64,000 bases of DNA from Jiangella muralis (GCF_001270745.1 NZ_LFXL01000010.1:124001-188000); one strand, 5' to 3'. Counted from the first letter of the stretch, positions 50,729 through 59,315 are shown. Made by a program: numbers and translations. The notes: generated from the sequence alone by a model not told the origin.

Positions 50729-51316
50729 CTAGTGTCGCACCGGGTAGCGCAGGTGCAGGGCCCGTCGGCCCTGCACGACCTCCGGATCCTCGAGCAGCTG
50801 GTGTCCGCCGCCGATGGTGGAGAAGTACGAGATCCCCTCCCCGAACAGCACCGGCACCAGGCTCACGCACACCTCGTCGAGCAGGCCGAGGGCGAGCGCC
50901 TGCTGCGTGACGTTCGCGCTGGCGATCGTGACGTCCTTGTCGCCGGCGATCGCCTTCGCCCGCTCGACCGCCGCCGCGACGCCGTCGACGAAGGTGGTGG
51001 TGGGCCAGCGCTCGGCGGCGTCCTCGGGCGGGTGGTGCGTCACCACGACGACCGGTGAGCCGGCCGGGTGCTTGTCGCCCCAGCCGTCGGCGATGTCGAA
51101 CAGCCGCCGGCCGGCGATCAGCGCGCCGACGTTCTCGGTCAGGTCGCGCAGCACCGCCGCGCTCGCCTCGTCGACGGCGAAGCGGACGGTCTCGTTGGGG
51201 TTGTCGACGGCGACGTCGCCGGCCGCGTACCACTCGAACAGCTCGCCGATGCTGCCGTCGGGCTCGGCGATGTAGCCGTCGAGGGACATCGTCATGTGGC
51301 TCAGGACCTTGCTCAT
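50729..51316 (-). CDS. RibD C-terminal/dihydrofolate reductase-like protein
   Basis: A 195-residue NADPH-dependent reductase-fold protein: VLSHMTMSLDGYIAEPDGSI, GALIAGRRLFDIADGWG, SPVVVVTHHPPE, KDVTIASANVTQQALALGLL and DEVCVSLVPVLFGEGI. This family is widespread in actinobacteria, often with unknown substrate. The ATG at 51314-51316 has AAGGAGG upstream. A relative lies at 53.2 kb. Confidence 0.88.
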   Translation of the reverse strand: MSKVLSHMTMSLDGYIAEPDGSIGELFEWYAAGDVAVDNPNETVRFAVDEASAAVLRDLTENVGALIAGRRLFDIADGWGDKHPAGSPVVVVTHHPPEDAAERWPTTTFVDGVAAAVERAKAIAGDKDVTIASANVTQQALALGLLDEVCVSLVPVLFGEGISYFSTIGGGHQLLEDPEVVQGRRALHLRYPVRH

Positions 51317-51366
51317 CGCGGACCTCCTTGGCTCCAGTCTGTACCGACCGCGTCCGGCCGGAGAAC

Positions 51367-52947
51367 TCATCGCGGCAGTGACGACCAGAGGTCACAGCGG
51401 TGGGCGGCCGCGAACGGCGTCGGCGCGACCCCGGCGGAGGACAGGCCGAGGACGGTGCCGGTCGCGCCGAACTCGGGCCAGTGCGGCCGGCCGGGACCGT
51501 TCGGGTCGCCGGTGCGGGCGAACGCCGTCCAGTAGCCGATCATCGTCGCGGACAGCCGCTGCTGGTCCGCGTCGAGCGGCGGGTACGGGTCCCACGCCAT
51601 GTCCAGGTCCCACAGGTACGACAGCTCCAGCCCGTGGAACGAGCCCATCGGGAAGCCGTCCACGACCTCGCCGCTGTCCTCGGCGAAACCGTAGGCGTAG
51701 ACCGGCTGGTGGACGGCGGCGGCCTCGGCCGTGCGCAGCACCGGGCAGGCGCCGATGCTACCGCCCCAGTCGGTGACCACGGTCGCCAGCGCCACCGCCG
51801 GGTCGTCGCCCGTTGGGTACTCGGCCAGCACGGTCCCGGCGTCGTCTCCGAACGCGCCGGTGAGCAGCGTTCGGTAGTCGTCCGCCGTCACCGTCTCGCC
51901 GACGACGAAGGCGCGCATCTCGTCCCGTGTGGCGCCGGTCAGCAGCGGCACCCGCGCCGCCGAACCGTCCCGCAGGGCGTCCCCAGGCTGACGCGGCAGC
52001 GACGGCGTTCCGGTGACGGGGTTCCACGGGCGGTCCGCGACGCGCGCCGTCGGCCCGGTGCCGACCCGCGCCAGGACGCGGACCAGCTGCTCCGGCGCGA
52101 CGTCGCGCAGGCAGCCTGCCGTGTCGGCGGCCCCGGCACAACCGAGATCGGCCGTCGCCCGCTCGCCGAACGCCTGCGCCGCGGCGAGGTCGGGCACGGG
52201 GTTGTCGCAGGCGCCGCTCTGCACGATCGCCCGGTCGAACAGGCCGCGCGCGTCTGGCGAGGCGAGCTGGGCGCACACCGAGCGGGCGCCCGCGGACTGG
52301 CCGGCCAGCGTGACGTTGCCCGGGTCGCCGCCGAACCGGGCCGCGTTGCGACGGACCCACTGCAGCGCCGCCGCCTGGTCCATCAGCCCGTAGTTGCCGC
52401 CCGTCTCGTCCAGTGCCGGCGCGGACAGGAAGCCGAGCGCGCCGATCCGGTAGTTCACGCTCACGACGACGACGTCGCCGGCGGTCGCCAGCCGGGCGCC
52501 GTCGTACTCGCGGGCGCCGCCGCTGGTGAAGCCGCCGCCGTGCAGCCAGACGAGCACCGGCAGCCGGTCGCCGCGCCCGGCCCGCGCCGGCACGGTGACG
52601 TCGAGGTACAGGCAGTCCTCCTGCCCGACGACGCCCTGCATGCCGCCCTGCGGACAGAACGGGCTCGGCGTCGTCGCGTCCCTGACCCCACGCCACGGCC
52701 GCACCCCGGCCGGTGGCCGCCACCGCCGCTCCCCCACCGGCGGCGCCGCGTACGGGATGGCGGCGTAGGTCACGTGTTCGTCGGCGACCGTGCCGCGCAG
52801 CCAGCCGGAGTCGACCCGGACGACGCCCGGATCCGGCCGCTCGGCGGCGGGATCCGTGGGGGTGGCGGCGGCGGTGGCAGCGGCGGCGAGGACGGTGGTG
52901 CTGACGGCGACGGCGGTCAGGGCTCGGACGAGGGCTCGTATCGACAT
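51367..52947 (-). CDS. Secreted type B carboxylesterase
   Basis: Extracellular serine esterase of 526 residues. A Sec signal peptide (ALVRALTAVAVSTTVLAAAA, cleavage near ATA-AATP) is followed by the carboxylesterase/lipase fold: QEDCLYLDV, oxyanion motif WLHGGGF, nucleophile elbow LAGQSAGA and His in FHGLELSYLWD. The elbow has Gln where most relatives have Glu (GESAG). Divergent from the second RibD-like reductase. Confidence 0.9.
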   Translation of the reverse strand: MSIRALVRALTAVAVSTTVLAAAATAAATPTDPAAERPDPGVVRVDSGWLRGTVADEHVTYAAIPYAAPPVGERRWRPPAGVRPWRGVRDATTPSPFCPQGGMQGVVGQEDCLYLDVTVPARAGRGDRLPVLVWLHGGGFTSGGAREYDGARLATAGDVVVVSVNYRIGALGFLSAPALDETGGNYGLMDQAAALQWVRRNAARFGGDPGNVTLAGQSAGARSVCAQLASPDARGLFDRAIVQSGACDNPVPDLAAAQAFGERATADLGCAGAADTAGCLRDVAPEQLVRVLARVGTGPTARVADRPWNPVTGTPSLPRQPGDALRDGSAARVPLLTGATRDEMRAFVVGETVTADDYRTLLTGAFGDDAGTVLAEYPTGDDPAVALATVVTDWGGSIGACPVLRTAEAAAVHQPVYAYGFAEDSGEVVDGFPMGSFHGLELSYLWDLDMAWDPYPPLDADQQRLSATMIGYWTAFARTGDPNGPGRPHWPEFGATGTVLGLSSAGVAPTPFAAAHRCDLWSSLPR

Positions 52948-53143
52948 GGCGGTCAGTCTTCGTCGGCGGAGCCGGCGGCGCGTCCGTCCAGCGGACCGAT
53001 CGCCACTACGTCGATCCGCGTACTCCGTACGGCGAGCCGCGTACGCCGACGCTGTGACCAGGTACGTGATCGGTGCCGGCGCCGTGCGCGATGACCTGAA
53101 CTCGGGCCGATTGCGTCTTGCGGCAACAGTATCCGCAGGACAC

Positions 53144-53149
53144 TATTAT
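53144..53149 (+). promoter_or_regulatory. Possible -10 element
   Basis: TATTAT in a short AT-rich patch 58 bp before the reductase start; TTGCGG at 53118-53123 is a poor -35 with a 20-bp spacer. The rest of the 260-bp intergenic region holds two CCGCGTAC words and no gene. Confidence 0.3.
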
Positions 53150-53207
53150 CCTCCACCGAAACAGTAGACCGGCAGACACAGTGACGCCGGTGCGAGGAGG
53201 AGACCAC

Positions 53208-53828
53208 GTGACAACCGTTAGTGGTCGGGTGACCTGCGACCTCTCGATCTCCGCCGACGGCTACTCGGCCGGGCCGGGCCAGACCGAGGAGCGCCCGTTC
53301 GGCGCCGACGGCGGCGACGGCTGGGGCAGCAAGCTGCACGCCTGGATGTTCGACGACCCCGAGCAGAGCCGAGCCGAGATCGACCGGATCAACGCCGCCC
53401 AAGCGTTCATCATGGGCCACGACATGTTCGGTCCCGTGCGCGGCGACTGGGACCGCGAGTGGAATGGCTGGTGGGGCGACAACCCGCCGTTCCACGCCCC
53501 GGTCTTCGTGCTCACCCACCACCCGCGCGACCCGCAGCCGATGGAAGGCGGCAGCACCTACCAGTTCGTCACCGACGGCATCGAGCCGGCGCTGAAGCAG
53601 GCTCGCAACGCGGCCGGCGACGGCGACGTGTCGATCATCGGCGGCGCGGCCACGATCAACCAGTACCTCACCGCCGGGCTGATCGACGAGCTCCGGCTGC
53701 ACGTCGTGCCGATGACACTCGGCGCCGGCACACGCCTGTTCGACGGCGTCCCGTCGCTGCGGCTGGAGCAGGTGGCGTCGCGGGCGGCGACCGGGGTGAC
53801 GCACCTGACCTATCGCGTGCTGCACTGA
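53208..53828 (+). CDS. RibD C-terminal/dihydrofolate reductase-like protein
   Basis: A 206-residue member of the same reductase superfamily as the gene at 50.7 kb: TCDLSISADGYSAGPGQTEE, AFIMGHDMFGPVRGDWD, PVFVLTHHPRDPQPM, DVSIIGGAATINQYLTAGL and HVVPMTLGAGTRLFDGV. The GTG start follows GAGGAGGAG. Transcribed away from the esterase. Substrate unknown. Confidence 0.87.
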   Translation: MTTVSGRVTCDLSISADGYSAGPGQTEERPFGADGGDGWGSKLHAWMFDDPEQSRAEIDRINAAQAFIMGHDMFGPVRGDWDREWNGWWGDNPPFHAPVFVLTHHPRDPQPMEGGSTYQFVTDGIEPALKQARNAAGDGDVSIIGGAATINQYLTAGLIDELRLHVVPMTLGAGTRLFDGVPSLRLEQVASRAATGVTHLTYRVLH

Positions 53829-53913
53829 GCCTGCGTCCGGAGCTCGAGTTCCTCGACGGTGTGGTCGCCGTGCGCACACGCCCGGCGGGACAGGCCGTGA
53901 TCGGTGCCGACGT

Positions 53914-53938
53914 CTAGTCTCCTGAGTCAGGAGACTAG
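53914..53938. repeat. 25-bp near-perfect palindrome at convergent 3' ends
   Basis: CTAGTCTCCTGA at 53914-53925, a central G, then the exact complement to 53938. It includes the TAG stop of the SDR gene. The lack of a loop argues against a simple terminator stem unless the inner pairs stay open; could be a protein-binding site. Confidence 0.6.
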
Positions 53939-54699
53939 GTGGCGGTGAGGCCGCCGTCGACGAGGAAGTCGGCGCCGGTGACGTAGCCGGACTCGTCGGA
54001 GGCGAGGTAGAGCGCCAGCACGGCGACGTCAGCGGGGTCGCCGAGCCGTTTGACCAGCAGCGGCGCGAGCACGGCGTCGAGAACCCGGGGATCGCTGAAC
54101 AACGCGGCGGTGGCCTGGGAGGCGACGGTGCCGGGGCTGATGCTGTTGGCACGGATGCCGTGCGGCGCCCCTTCGGCCGCCAGCTGCCGGGTCATGGCGA
54201 CGACGCCGCCCTTGCTGGCCGCGTGCGCGAGGCCGCCGTTCATCGCGATGCCGACGTGGCCCTGGACCGAGGCCGTGTTGACGATGACGCCGCCGCCGTT
54301 GGCGATCAGGTGCGGCCAGGCGGCCTGGGTCACGTAGAAGATCAGGTCCAACTCGTTGCGGATGGTGAAGTGCCAGTCGTCGTCCGTCAGCTCGGCAATC
54401 GGCGCGAACCGGGGCGCGGCGGCATTGTTGAACACGACATCGATGCGACCGTGCACGCTGGCGGCGTCGGCCACCCAGCGGCGGGCCTGCTGACTGTCGC
54501 CCAGGTCGACCGGCGCCATGCCGGCCATCTCACCGCCGGCCGCGGTCACCAGTTCGACCGTGCGCTCGTTCTCGGCCGCGTTCACGTCGCAGCCGACGAC
54601 CTTGGCTCCCTCGGCGCTGAACAACTCGGCCGCGGCCCGGCCTTGGGCGCCGCCGGTCCCGGTGATGAGCACGACCTTCTGGTCGAGTCGTCCTGCCAC
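53935..54699 (-). CDS. Short-chain dehydrogenase/reductase with His in place of the catalytic Tyr
   Basis: NAD(P)-binding Rossmann protein of 254 residues: VVLITGTGGAQGRAAAELF, cofactor-specificity Asp in VVGCDVNA, VVFNNAAAPRF, VNTASVQGH (catalytic Ser), then LAHAASKGGVVAMTR. The family motif YxxxK reads HAASK here, so the proton-donor Tyr is replaced by His. C-terminal features (RANSISPGTV, DESGYVTGADFLVDGG) are standard. The GTG at 54697-54699 with GGATGGAGG upstream is preferred to an upstream ATG. Confidence 0.85.
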   Translation of the reverse strand: MAGRLDQKVVLITGTGGAQGRAAAELFSAEGAKVVGCDVNAAENERTVELVTAAGGEMAGMAPVDLGDSQQARRWVADAASVHGRIDVVFNNAAAPRFAPIAELTDDDWHFTIRNELDLIFYVTQAAWPHLIANGGGVIVNTASVQGHVGIAMNGGLAHAASKGGVVAMTRQLAAEGAPHGIRANSISPGTVASQATAALFSDPRVLDAVLAPLLVKRLGDPADVAVLALYLASDESGYVTGADFLVDGGLTAT

Positions 54700-54832
54700 T
54701 GGGCGCCTCCATCCGATCGGGGTCGATGCGCGGGACTCTTTCACACCCGCCCGCGGCCCGTGCGGACACCACGAGGGCCATCCCTGGTTCCTCGGGCTGG
54801 CCGATCTTCCCGGAGCCGGCTGTCCAGGACAC

Positions 54833-55414
54833 TCACGCCGTGCGTGGCGCGAAGGCGTCGGCGGCCGCCTGGATGCGGGCCAAGTAGTCGCTCCAGACCT
54901 CCTCGTCGCCGAGATCGTCGTGGTCGGGGCCGCCCGCGCCGTCGATGAGCTCGCGGACGATGTCGGCGTGGCCGGCGTGCTGGGCGGTCTCGGCGAGCAT
55001 GCGGATCAGAATCACGCCGAGCGTGGTGTCGGCGCGCTCGTCCGGCCAGTGCGGCACCCGGCCGGGCGCGTCGAGGTCGAGCTCGGCGAGGGTGGCGTCG
55101 CCGTGCGCGCACGCCCGCCGGTACAGGCCGACGAGGTACTCGCTGGACTGATCCGGCGTCGCCCACATATCGGCGCCGTCCCAGATCGAGCCGTCCTCCT
55201 CCCAGGCCAGCGTCTCGGGCGGCGGCCGTCCGAAGGTCGTGCCGAGGTAGCCGTATTCCATGCTCGCCAGGTGTTTGACCAGCCCGAGCAGATTGGTGCC
55301 GCTGGGCGTGAGCGGCCGGCGCAGGTCGTACTCGCCCAGCCCGTCGAGCTTCGACAGCAGCCCGGCCCGCGCCAGCTGCAGTTTGCGGTGCAGCTCTGAC
55401 TTGAGATCCGCCAT
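54833..55414 (-). CDS. DinB-like (DUF664) four-helix metalloprotein
   Basis: A 193-residue protein of the DinB/YfiT superfamily, thought to be thiol-dependent enzymes. Potential metal-binding histidines are in GTNLLGLVKHLASMEYGYL (first site) and LAETAQHAGHADIVRELIDG (HAGH pair). Proteins of this group in actinobacteria include mycothiol-dependent transferases. A relative lies at 58.5 kb. The ATG at 55412-55414 is used. Confidence 0.88.
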   Translation of the reverse strand: MADLKSELHRKLQLARAGLLSKLDGLGEYDLRRPLTPSGTNLLGLVKHLASMEYGYLGTTFGRPPPETLAWEEDGSIWDGADMWATPDQSSEYLVGLYRRACAHGDATLAELDLDAPGRVPHWPDERADTTLGVILIRMLAETAQHAGHADIVRELIDGAGGPDHDDLGDEEVWSDYLARIQAAADAFAPRTA

Positions 55415-55462
55415 GGACCCACCCAACCACCCGGCACCGACAGGGTCGGCGAGAATCGGACG

Positions 55463-55803
55463 GTGAACGCCTGGGACCAGGACGGCTTCGGCGTCCGCGT
55501 CGACTGGGGCCCGGCCGGCGCGCGGCGGTTCGCCCCGCACGCCGCCTGCCTGGTGGTCGTGGACGTGCTGTCGTTCACGACGGCGGTGTCGGTGGCGGCC
55601 GACGCGGGCACGACGGTGTATCCGTACGCCTGGCGCGACGAGTCGGCGGCGGCCTACGCGGACGCCGTCGGCGCCCGGCTGGCGGTGGACCGGCGGGCGA
55701 CCAGCGCCGGGCACCCGTGGTCGCTGTCGCCGGCGGCGCTGCGGACGAGCGACCCAGCGACGTGGTCCCGGTGCTGACGGACGGCGGGTTCAGCCCGGCG
55801 TGA
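55463..55803 (+). pseudogene. ComB-like 2-phosphosulfolactate phosphatase, internally deleted
   Basis: The N-terminal about 90 residues fit the ComB family (FGVRVDWGPAGARRFAPHAA, CLVVVDVLSFTTAVSVAADA, TTVYPYAWRDESAAAYADA, HPWSLSPAAL), then the frame ends at 55777. In another frame the bases up to 55803 encode SDVVPVLTDGGFSPA, resembling the family's extreme C-terminus. A deletion of roughly 120 codons that also shifted the frame explains both. Confidence 0.65.
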
Positions 55804-57238
55804 CCGCCCGGAACGCCGCCGCGAGCCGATCCAGCCCGGCCGGCACGTCCGCCGCGTCGATCGCCCCGTACCCGAGCACCAGCCCGTCGCGCCCGCCGGC
55901 CCTCGCCTGATACCTGCCGAGCGGCTCGACGAGCACCCCGCCGGCCCGGGCTCGTCCGGCCACCGCCTCCGCCGTCGCACCGTCGCCGGAGCGCAGCAGC
56001 GCGCACACGTGCAGCCCCGCCGCCGACGGCACCCGCTCGAGGTACGGCGCCAGCGCACCGTCCAGCCCGGCCAGCAGCGCCGACCGCCGCTCGCCGTACA
56101 CCTTCCCCGTCCGCCGGATGTGCCGCGCCAGCAGCCCTTCGTCCATGAACCGGGCCAGCGCGGCCTCCGTCGCCACCGGCCCGTGACCGTCGGCCAGCCC
56201 GCGGGCCGTCCGCACGGCCCGGCCGAGCCCCGGCGGCACGACGACGAATCCGAGCCGGAGCCCGGGCAGCAGCGTCTTCGAGAACGTCCCGACGTAGACG
56301 ACCCGCCCGCCGGCGTCGAGGCCGTGCAGCGGCTCCAGCGGCCGGTCGGCGAACCGGTACTCGCTGTCGTAGTCGTCCTCGACGATGCCCGCGTCGTGCG
56401 CGCCCGCCCAGGCCAGCAGCTCGAGCCGGCGCGGCAGCGACATCGCGACGCCGAGCGGGAACTGGTGCGACGGTGTCACGTACACCAGGCGCGCCTCGGC
56501 CGGCAGCCGCGACACCACCAGCCCGTCGCCGTCGACCGGCACGCTGACGACCCGCGCGCCGTGGGCCGCGAACGCCTCCCGCGCCGGCGGATACCCCGGC
56601 TCCTCGACGGCGACGACGTCACCCGGCGCGAGCAGCACCCGGGCGACGAGATCGAGCGCCTGCTGGGCGCCGCTCGTCACCACGACGTCGTCGGCGCCGG
56701 CCAGCACCGACCGTGCGTAGCCGACGTACCGGGCGACGGCGGCGCGCAGGTCGGGGTGGCCGGCCGGGTCGGCGTAGCCGGCAGGCTCGCGACCGCGCCG
56801 CCACTGCGCCGCGATCAGCCGGCGCCAGGTGTCGTACGGGAACAGCCGGGCGTCCGGCACCCCGACCCTGAAGTCGTACCGTGCCGCCGCCCGCGGGCCG
56901 GGCGACCACGCGGCGTCGTCCCAGCCCGGCCGCGGCCGCAGTCCCTCGTCGCGCGGGACCGAGGGCGCCGCCGCGCCCGTCCCGGCTGCCAGTCCCGCCG
57001 CGCCCGCCGCGACGAACGTCCCCGCCCCGACCCGGCCCTCGAGAAAGCCCTCGGCGGTCAGCCGCTCGTACGCCGTCGCCACGGTGCCGCGCGACACGTC
57101 CAGCGTCCGGGCCAGCTCGCGCGACGGCGGCAGCCTGTCGCCGGGACGCAGCCGCCCGTCGCGTACGCCGTCGCGCAGGGACCGGTAGATCCGCGCGACG
57201 AGGTCGCCGCGGCCGTCGAGGCTGACGTGGAACTCCAT
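55790..57238 (-). CDS. MocR-type regulator (GntR winged helix fused to aminotransferase-like domain)
   Basis: PLP-dependent transcription factor of 482 residues. The DNA-binding head is LVARIYRSLRDGVRDGRLRP, LARTLDVSRGTVATAYERL; the fold-type I aminotransferase-like part includes DVVVTSGAQQALDLVARVLL, EDDYDSEYR and the PLP lysine in GTFSKTLLPGLRLGF. Starts at 57250 and 57238 are both possible; the latter leaves the GACCAAT repeats non-coding. Its 3' end overlaps the comB remnant by 14 bp. Divergent from the AhpD-like gene, which may be its target. Confidence 0.9.
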   Translation of the reverse strand: MEFHVSLDGRGDLVARIYRSLRDGVRDGRLRPGDRLPPSRELARTLDVSRGTVATAYERLTAEGFLEGRVGAGTFVAAGAAGLAAGTGAAAPSVPRDEGLRPRPGWDDAAWSPGPRAAARYDFRVGVPDARLFPYDTWRRLIAAQWRRGREPAGYADPAGHPDLRAAVARYVGYARSVLAGADDVVVTSGAQQALDLVARVLLAPGDVVAVEEPGYPPAREAFAAHGARVVSVPVDGDGLVVSRLPAEARLVYVTPSHQFPLGVAMSLPRRLELLAWAGAHDAGIVEDDYDSEYRFADRPLEPLHGLDAGGRVVYVGTFSKTLLPGLRLGFVVVPPGLGRAVRTARGLADGHGPVATEAALARFMDEGLLARHIRRTGKVYGERRSALLAGLDGALAPYLERVPSAAGLHVCALLRSGDGATAEAVAGRARAGGVLVEPLGRYQARAGGRDGLVLGYGAIDAADVPAGLDRLAAAFRAVTPG

Positions 57239-57240
57239 TG

Positions 57241-57283
57241 GACCAATCATCTACCCGTGGATTGTCACTGTGGTGAGACCAAT
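57241..57283. promoter_or_regulatory. Direct repeats in the mocR/ahpD divergent promoter
   Basis: GACCAAT at 57241-57247 and again at 57277-57283, 36 bp apart. MocR regulators usually bind direct repeats in divergent promoters, so these are candidate half-sites. Confidence 0.45.
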
Positions 57284-57304
57284 GTAGCGCCGTACGGTGA
57301 CGTC

Positions 57305-57754
57305 ATGACACGCATGGACATCGCCGCGCTCGCCCCCGCGGCGTACAATGCACTGATCGCGCTCGACAGCCGGGCCCACCAGGGCGACCTCCCGGCAGGC
57401 CTACTCGACCTGGTGAAGCTGCGGGTCAGCCAGATCAACGGCTGCGCCTACTGCGTCGACTCGCACAGCCACGACGCCGTCAAGGGCGGCGAGTCGCCGG
57501 CCCGCGTCTACGCCGTTGCCGCCTGGGACGAGGGCCCGGCCTTCAGTGCGGCCGAGCGGGCGGCGCTCGCACTGGCGGAGTCGATGACGCGGCTCAGCGA
57601 GGGCGCGCCGCGCGTGCCGGACGACGTCTGGGAGCAGGCCCGCGCCCACTACGACGACGCGCAACTGGCCCAGTTGATCATGGTGATCACGACGATCAAC
57701 GCCTGGAACCGGGTCAGCGTCGCCGTCCGCATGACCCCGGAGTCGTTCGCCTGA
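57305..57754 (+). CDS. AhpD-like carboxymuconolactone decarboxylase-family protein
   Basis: A 149-residue all-helical antioxidant-type protein with the CxxC redox motif and downstream His: INGCAYCVDSHSHDAVKGGE, followed by AWDEGPAFSAAERAALALAE. Family members reduce peroxides or act as general thiol oxidoreductases. Translation starts at the ATG 57305, downstream of the MocR-type repeats. Likely regulated by the divergent MocR protein. Confidence 0.9.
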   Translation: MTRMDIAALAPAAYNALIALDSRAHQGDLPAGLLDLVKLRVSQINGCAYCVDSHSHDAVKGGESPARVYAVAAWDEGPAFSAAERAALALAESMTRLSEGAPRVPDDVWEQARAHYDDAQLAQLIMVITTINAWNRVSVAVRMTPESFA

Positions 57755-57767
57755 GTACCTTGCAGGT

Positions 57768-58343
57768 ATGGGTGACGAAGACGACGCGGTGGTGCGGGCC
57801 GTGGGCGTGCGGCTGCGCCGGCTGCGGCACCGGGCCGGGCTGACGCTGGCCGAGTTGTCCGGGCGGACCGGCATCACGCCGAGCACGCTGTCGCGGCTGG
57901 AGACCGGCCGCGTGCAGCCGACGCTGGGCCAGCTGCTGCCGCTGTCGCGGGTGTACGGGGTGCCGATCGGCGAGCTGGTCGACGCGCCCAGGGTCGGCGA
58001 TCCGCGCGTGCACCTGCGGCCGGTGCGCCGGTTCGGCCTGACGTTCGTGCCGCTCACCCGGCAGGCCGGTGGCGTGCAGGCGTACAAGGTGCTGTATCCG
58101 CCGGCGGCGACGCTACCGACCCCGGAGCTGCGCACGCACGACGGCCACGAGTGGTTCTACGTACTCTCCGGCGCCGTTCGCCTCGTCCTCGGCGGCGACG
58201 AGCACCTGCTGCGGGCCGGCGAGGCGGCCGAGTTCGACACCCGGACGCCGCACTGGATCGGCAACCCGGCCGACGACGGGCCGGCGGAGGTGATCGCGAT
58301 CTTCGGCACCCAGGGCGAGCGCATCCACCTGCACGACACCTGA
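57768..58343 (+). CDS. XRE-family regulator with C-terminal cupin
   Basis: A 191-residue transcription factor. Helix-turn-helix RLRRLRHRAGLTLAELSGRT, GITPSTLSRLETGRVQPTLG; the cupin domain has HDGHEWFYVLSGAVRLVLGG, with histidines for ligand or metal binding, and a second motif DTRTPHWIGNPADDGPAE. It starts 13 bp after the AhpD-like gene, so the two may be cotranscribed. Effector unknown. Confidence 0.9.
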   Translation: MGDEDDAVVRAVGVRLRRLRHRAGLTLAELSGRTGITPSTLSRLETGRVQPTLGQLLPLSRVYGVPIGELVDAPRVGDPRVHLRPVRRFGLTFVPLTRQAGGVQAYKVLYPPAATLPTPELRTHDGHEWFYVLSGAVRLVLGGDEHLLRAGEAAEFDTRTPHWIGNPADDGPAEVIAIFGTQGERIHLHDT

Positions 58344-58475
58344 CGGCGTTGCAGATCTGCACGACGGCGGGCGTCCGGGTCCTCGGGCCACGGACACTGG
58401 CGGCATGACCACACAACGGGCGCCACGCCGGGCGCCGGACGCGGCCGCCGCCCGCACCGTCCTGGTGGCTCGCCG

Positions 58476-58952
58476 GTGACGCGCCGCCGCGACCAGCCGC
58501 CACCCCGGACCGGCGCCAGTGAGAAGGACGTCCTCACCGGCTTCCTCGGCTACCTGCGCGAGAGCGTCGTCGCCAAGGTGACCGGCGCGCCCGAGCCTGG
58601 CGTTCGCACGCCCGGCGTGCCGTCGGGGACCAACCCGCTCGGGCTGGTCAAGCACCTCGCTCACGTCGAGCGCTTCGTCCTGCTCGGACACGACGTCCGC
58701 GACTGGCCGGCGACCTTCCACGCCGGCCCGGACGAGACCGTGGCGAGCGTCGTCCAGGACTACCGCGATGCCATCGCCGACGCCGACCGCGCCGTCGCCG
58801 CCTGCACCGACCTCGAGCAGCCCGCCCACTCCGGCCGCCGGCCCGCGCAGTCGATGCGGTGGGCGCTGACCCACCTGATCGAGGAGACCGGCCGCCATGC
58901 CGGCCACCTCGACATCCTCCGCGAGCTGATCGACGGCCGCACCGGCCGGTAG
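58476..58952 (+). CDS. DinB-like (DUF664) protein
   Basis: A 158-residue DinB-superfamily protein: SGTNPLGLVKHLAHVERFVL with the first His, and HLIEETGRHAGHLDILRELI with the HAGH pair, as in the relative at 54.8 kb. The GTG start overlaps the stop of a 24-codon reading frame (58406-58479, MTTQRAPRRAPDAAAARTVL), which may be a leader or a remnant. Confidence 0.85.
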   Translation: MTRRRDQPPPRTGASEKDVLTGFLGYLRESVVAKVTGAPEPGVRTPGVPSGTNPLGLVKHLAHVERFVLLGHDVRDWPATFHAGPDETVASVVQDYRDAIADADRAVAACTDLEQPAHSGRRPAQSMRWALTHLIEETGRHAGHLDILRELIDGRTGR

Positions 58953-58965
58953 GTCGCTCGCCCGG

Positions 58966-59235
58966 CTGGGCGCTGCGGACCGACGGCGCGATCTACGGCG
59001 GCACCTACGAGATGCGCGCTGTTCCGGATCGATCCGTCGACCGGCGCGACCACGGTGCTCGGCGGTGTCGCCGCCGGGCGGAGCGGAGGGATCCTGTCCC
59101 TCGCCACCACCGACGACGAGCTGTACATGACTCGCACACGCACCACGTGGCCGAGGTGGGTGGCGGCTACTACCGCACCATCGCCTTCGACGATTCCGGG
59201 CGTGTACTGGGGAGCGGCACCAAGGTGAGGCGCTG
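58966..59235 (+). pseudogene. Decayed beta-propeller-type gene fragment
   Basis: Three frames in turn give protein-like pieces: WALRTDGAIYGGTYEMR, then ALFRIDPSTGATTVLGGVAA and LATTDDELYMT, then VAEVGGGYYRTIAFDDSGRV. The repeats resemble blades of NHL/PQQ-type propellers. Frameshifts and missing ends mark it as a remnant. Confidence 0.55.
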
Positions 59236-59255
59236 GACCTCTAGCGCTCATGGTG

Positions 59256-59291
59256 GGCGGTTTGGTGGCGCTATGGCCCCACCAAACCGCC
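59256..59291. terminator. 13-bp stem hairpin
   Basis: GGCGGTTTGGTGG (59256-59268) pairs perfectly with 59279-59291 around a 10-nt loop, with imperfect extension outward. It lies 25 bp before a second, unrelated hairpin. Confidence 0.6.
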
Positions 59292-59315
59292 AACCACCTT
59301 GCGGCCCGCCTGTCG

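Noticed and set aside
52953-54152. Long minus-strand open frame (about 399 codons) across the RibD-like reductase gene.
   Set aside because: It lies antisense to a well-supported gene, is Arg/Pro/Ser-rich without family motifs, and results from the GC bias of this DNA.
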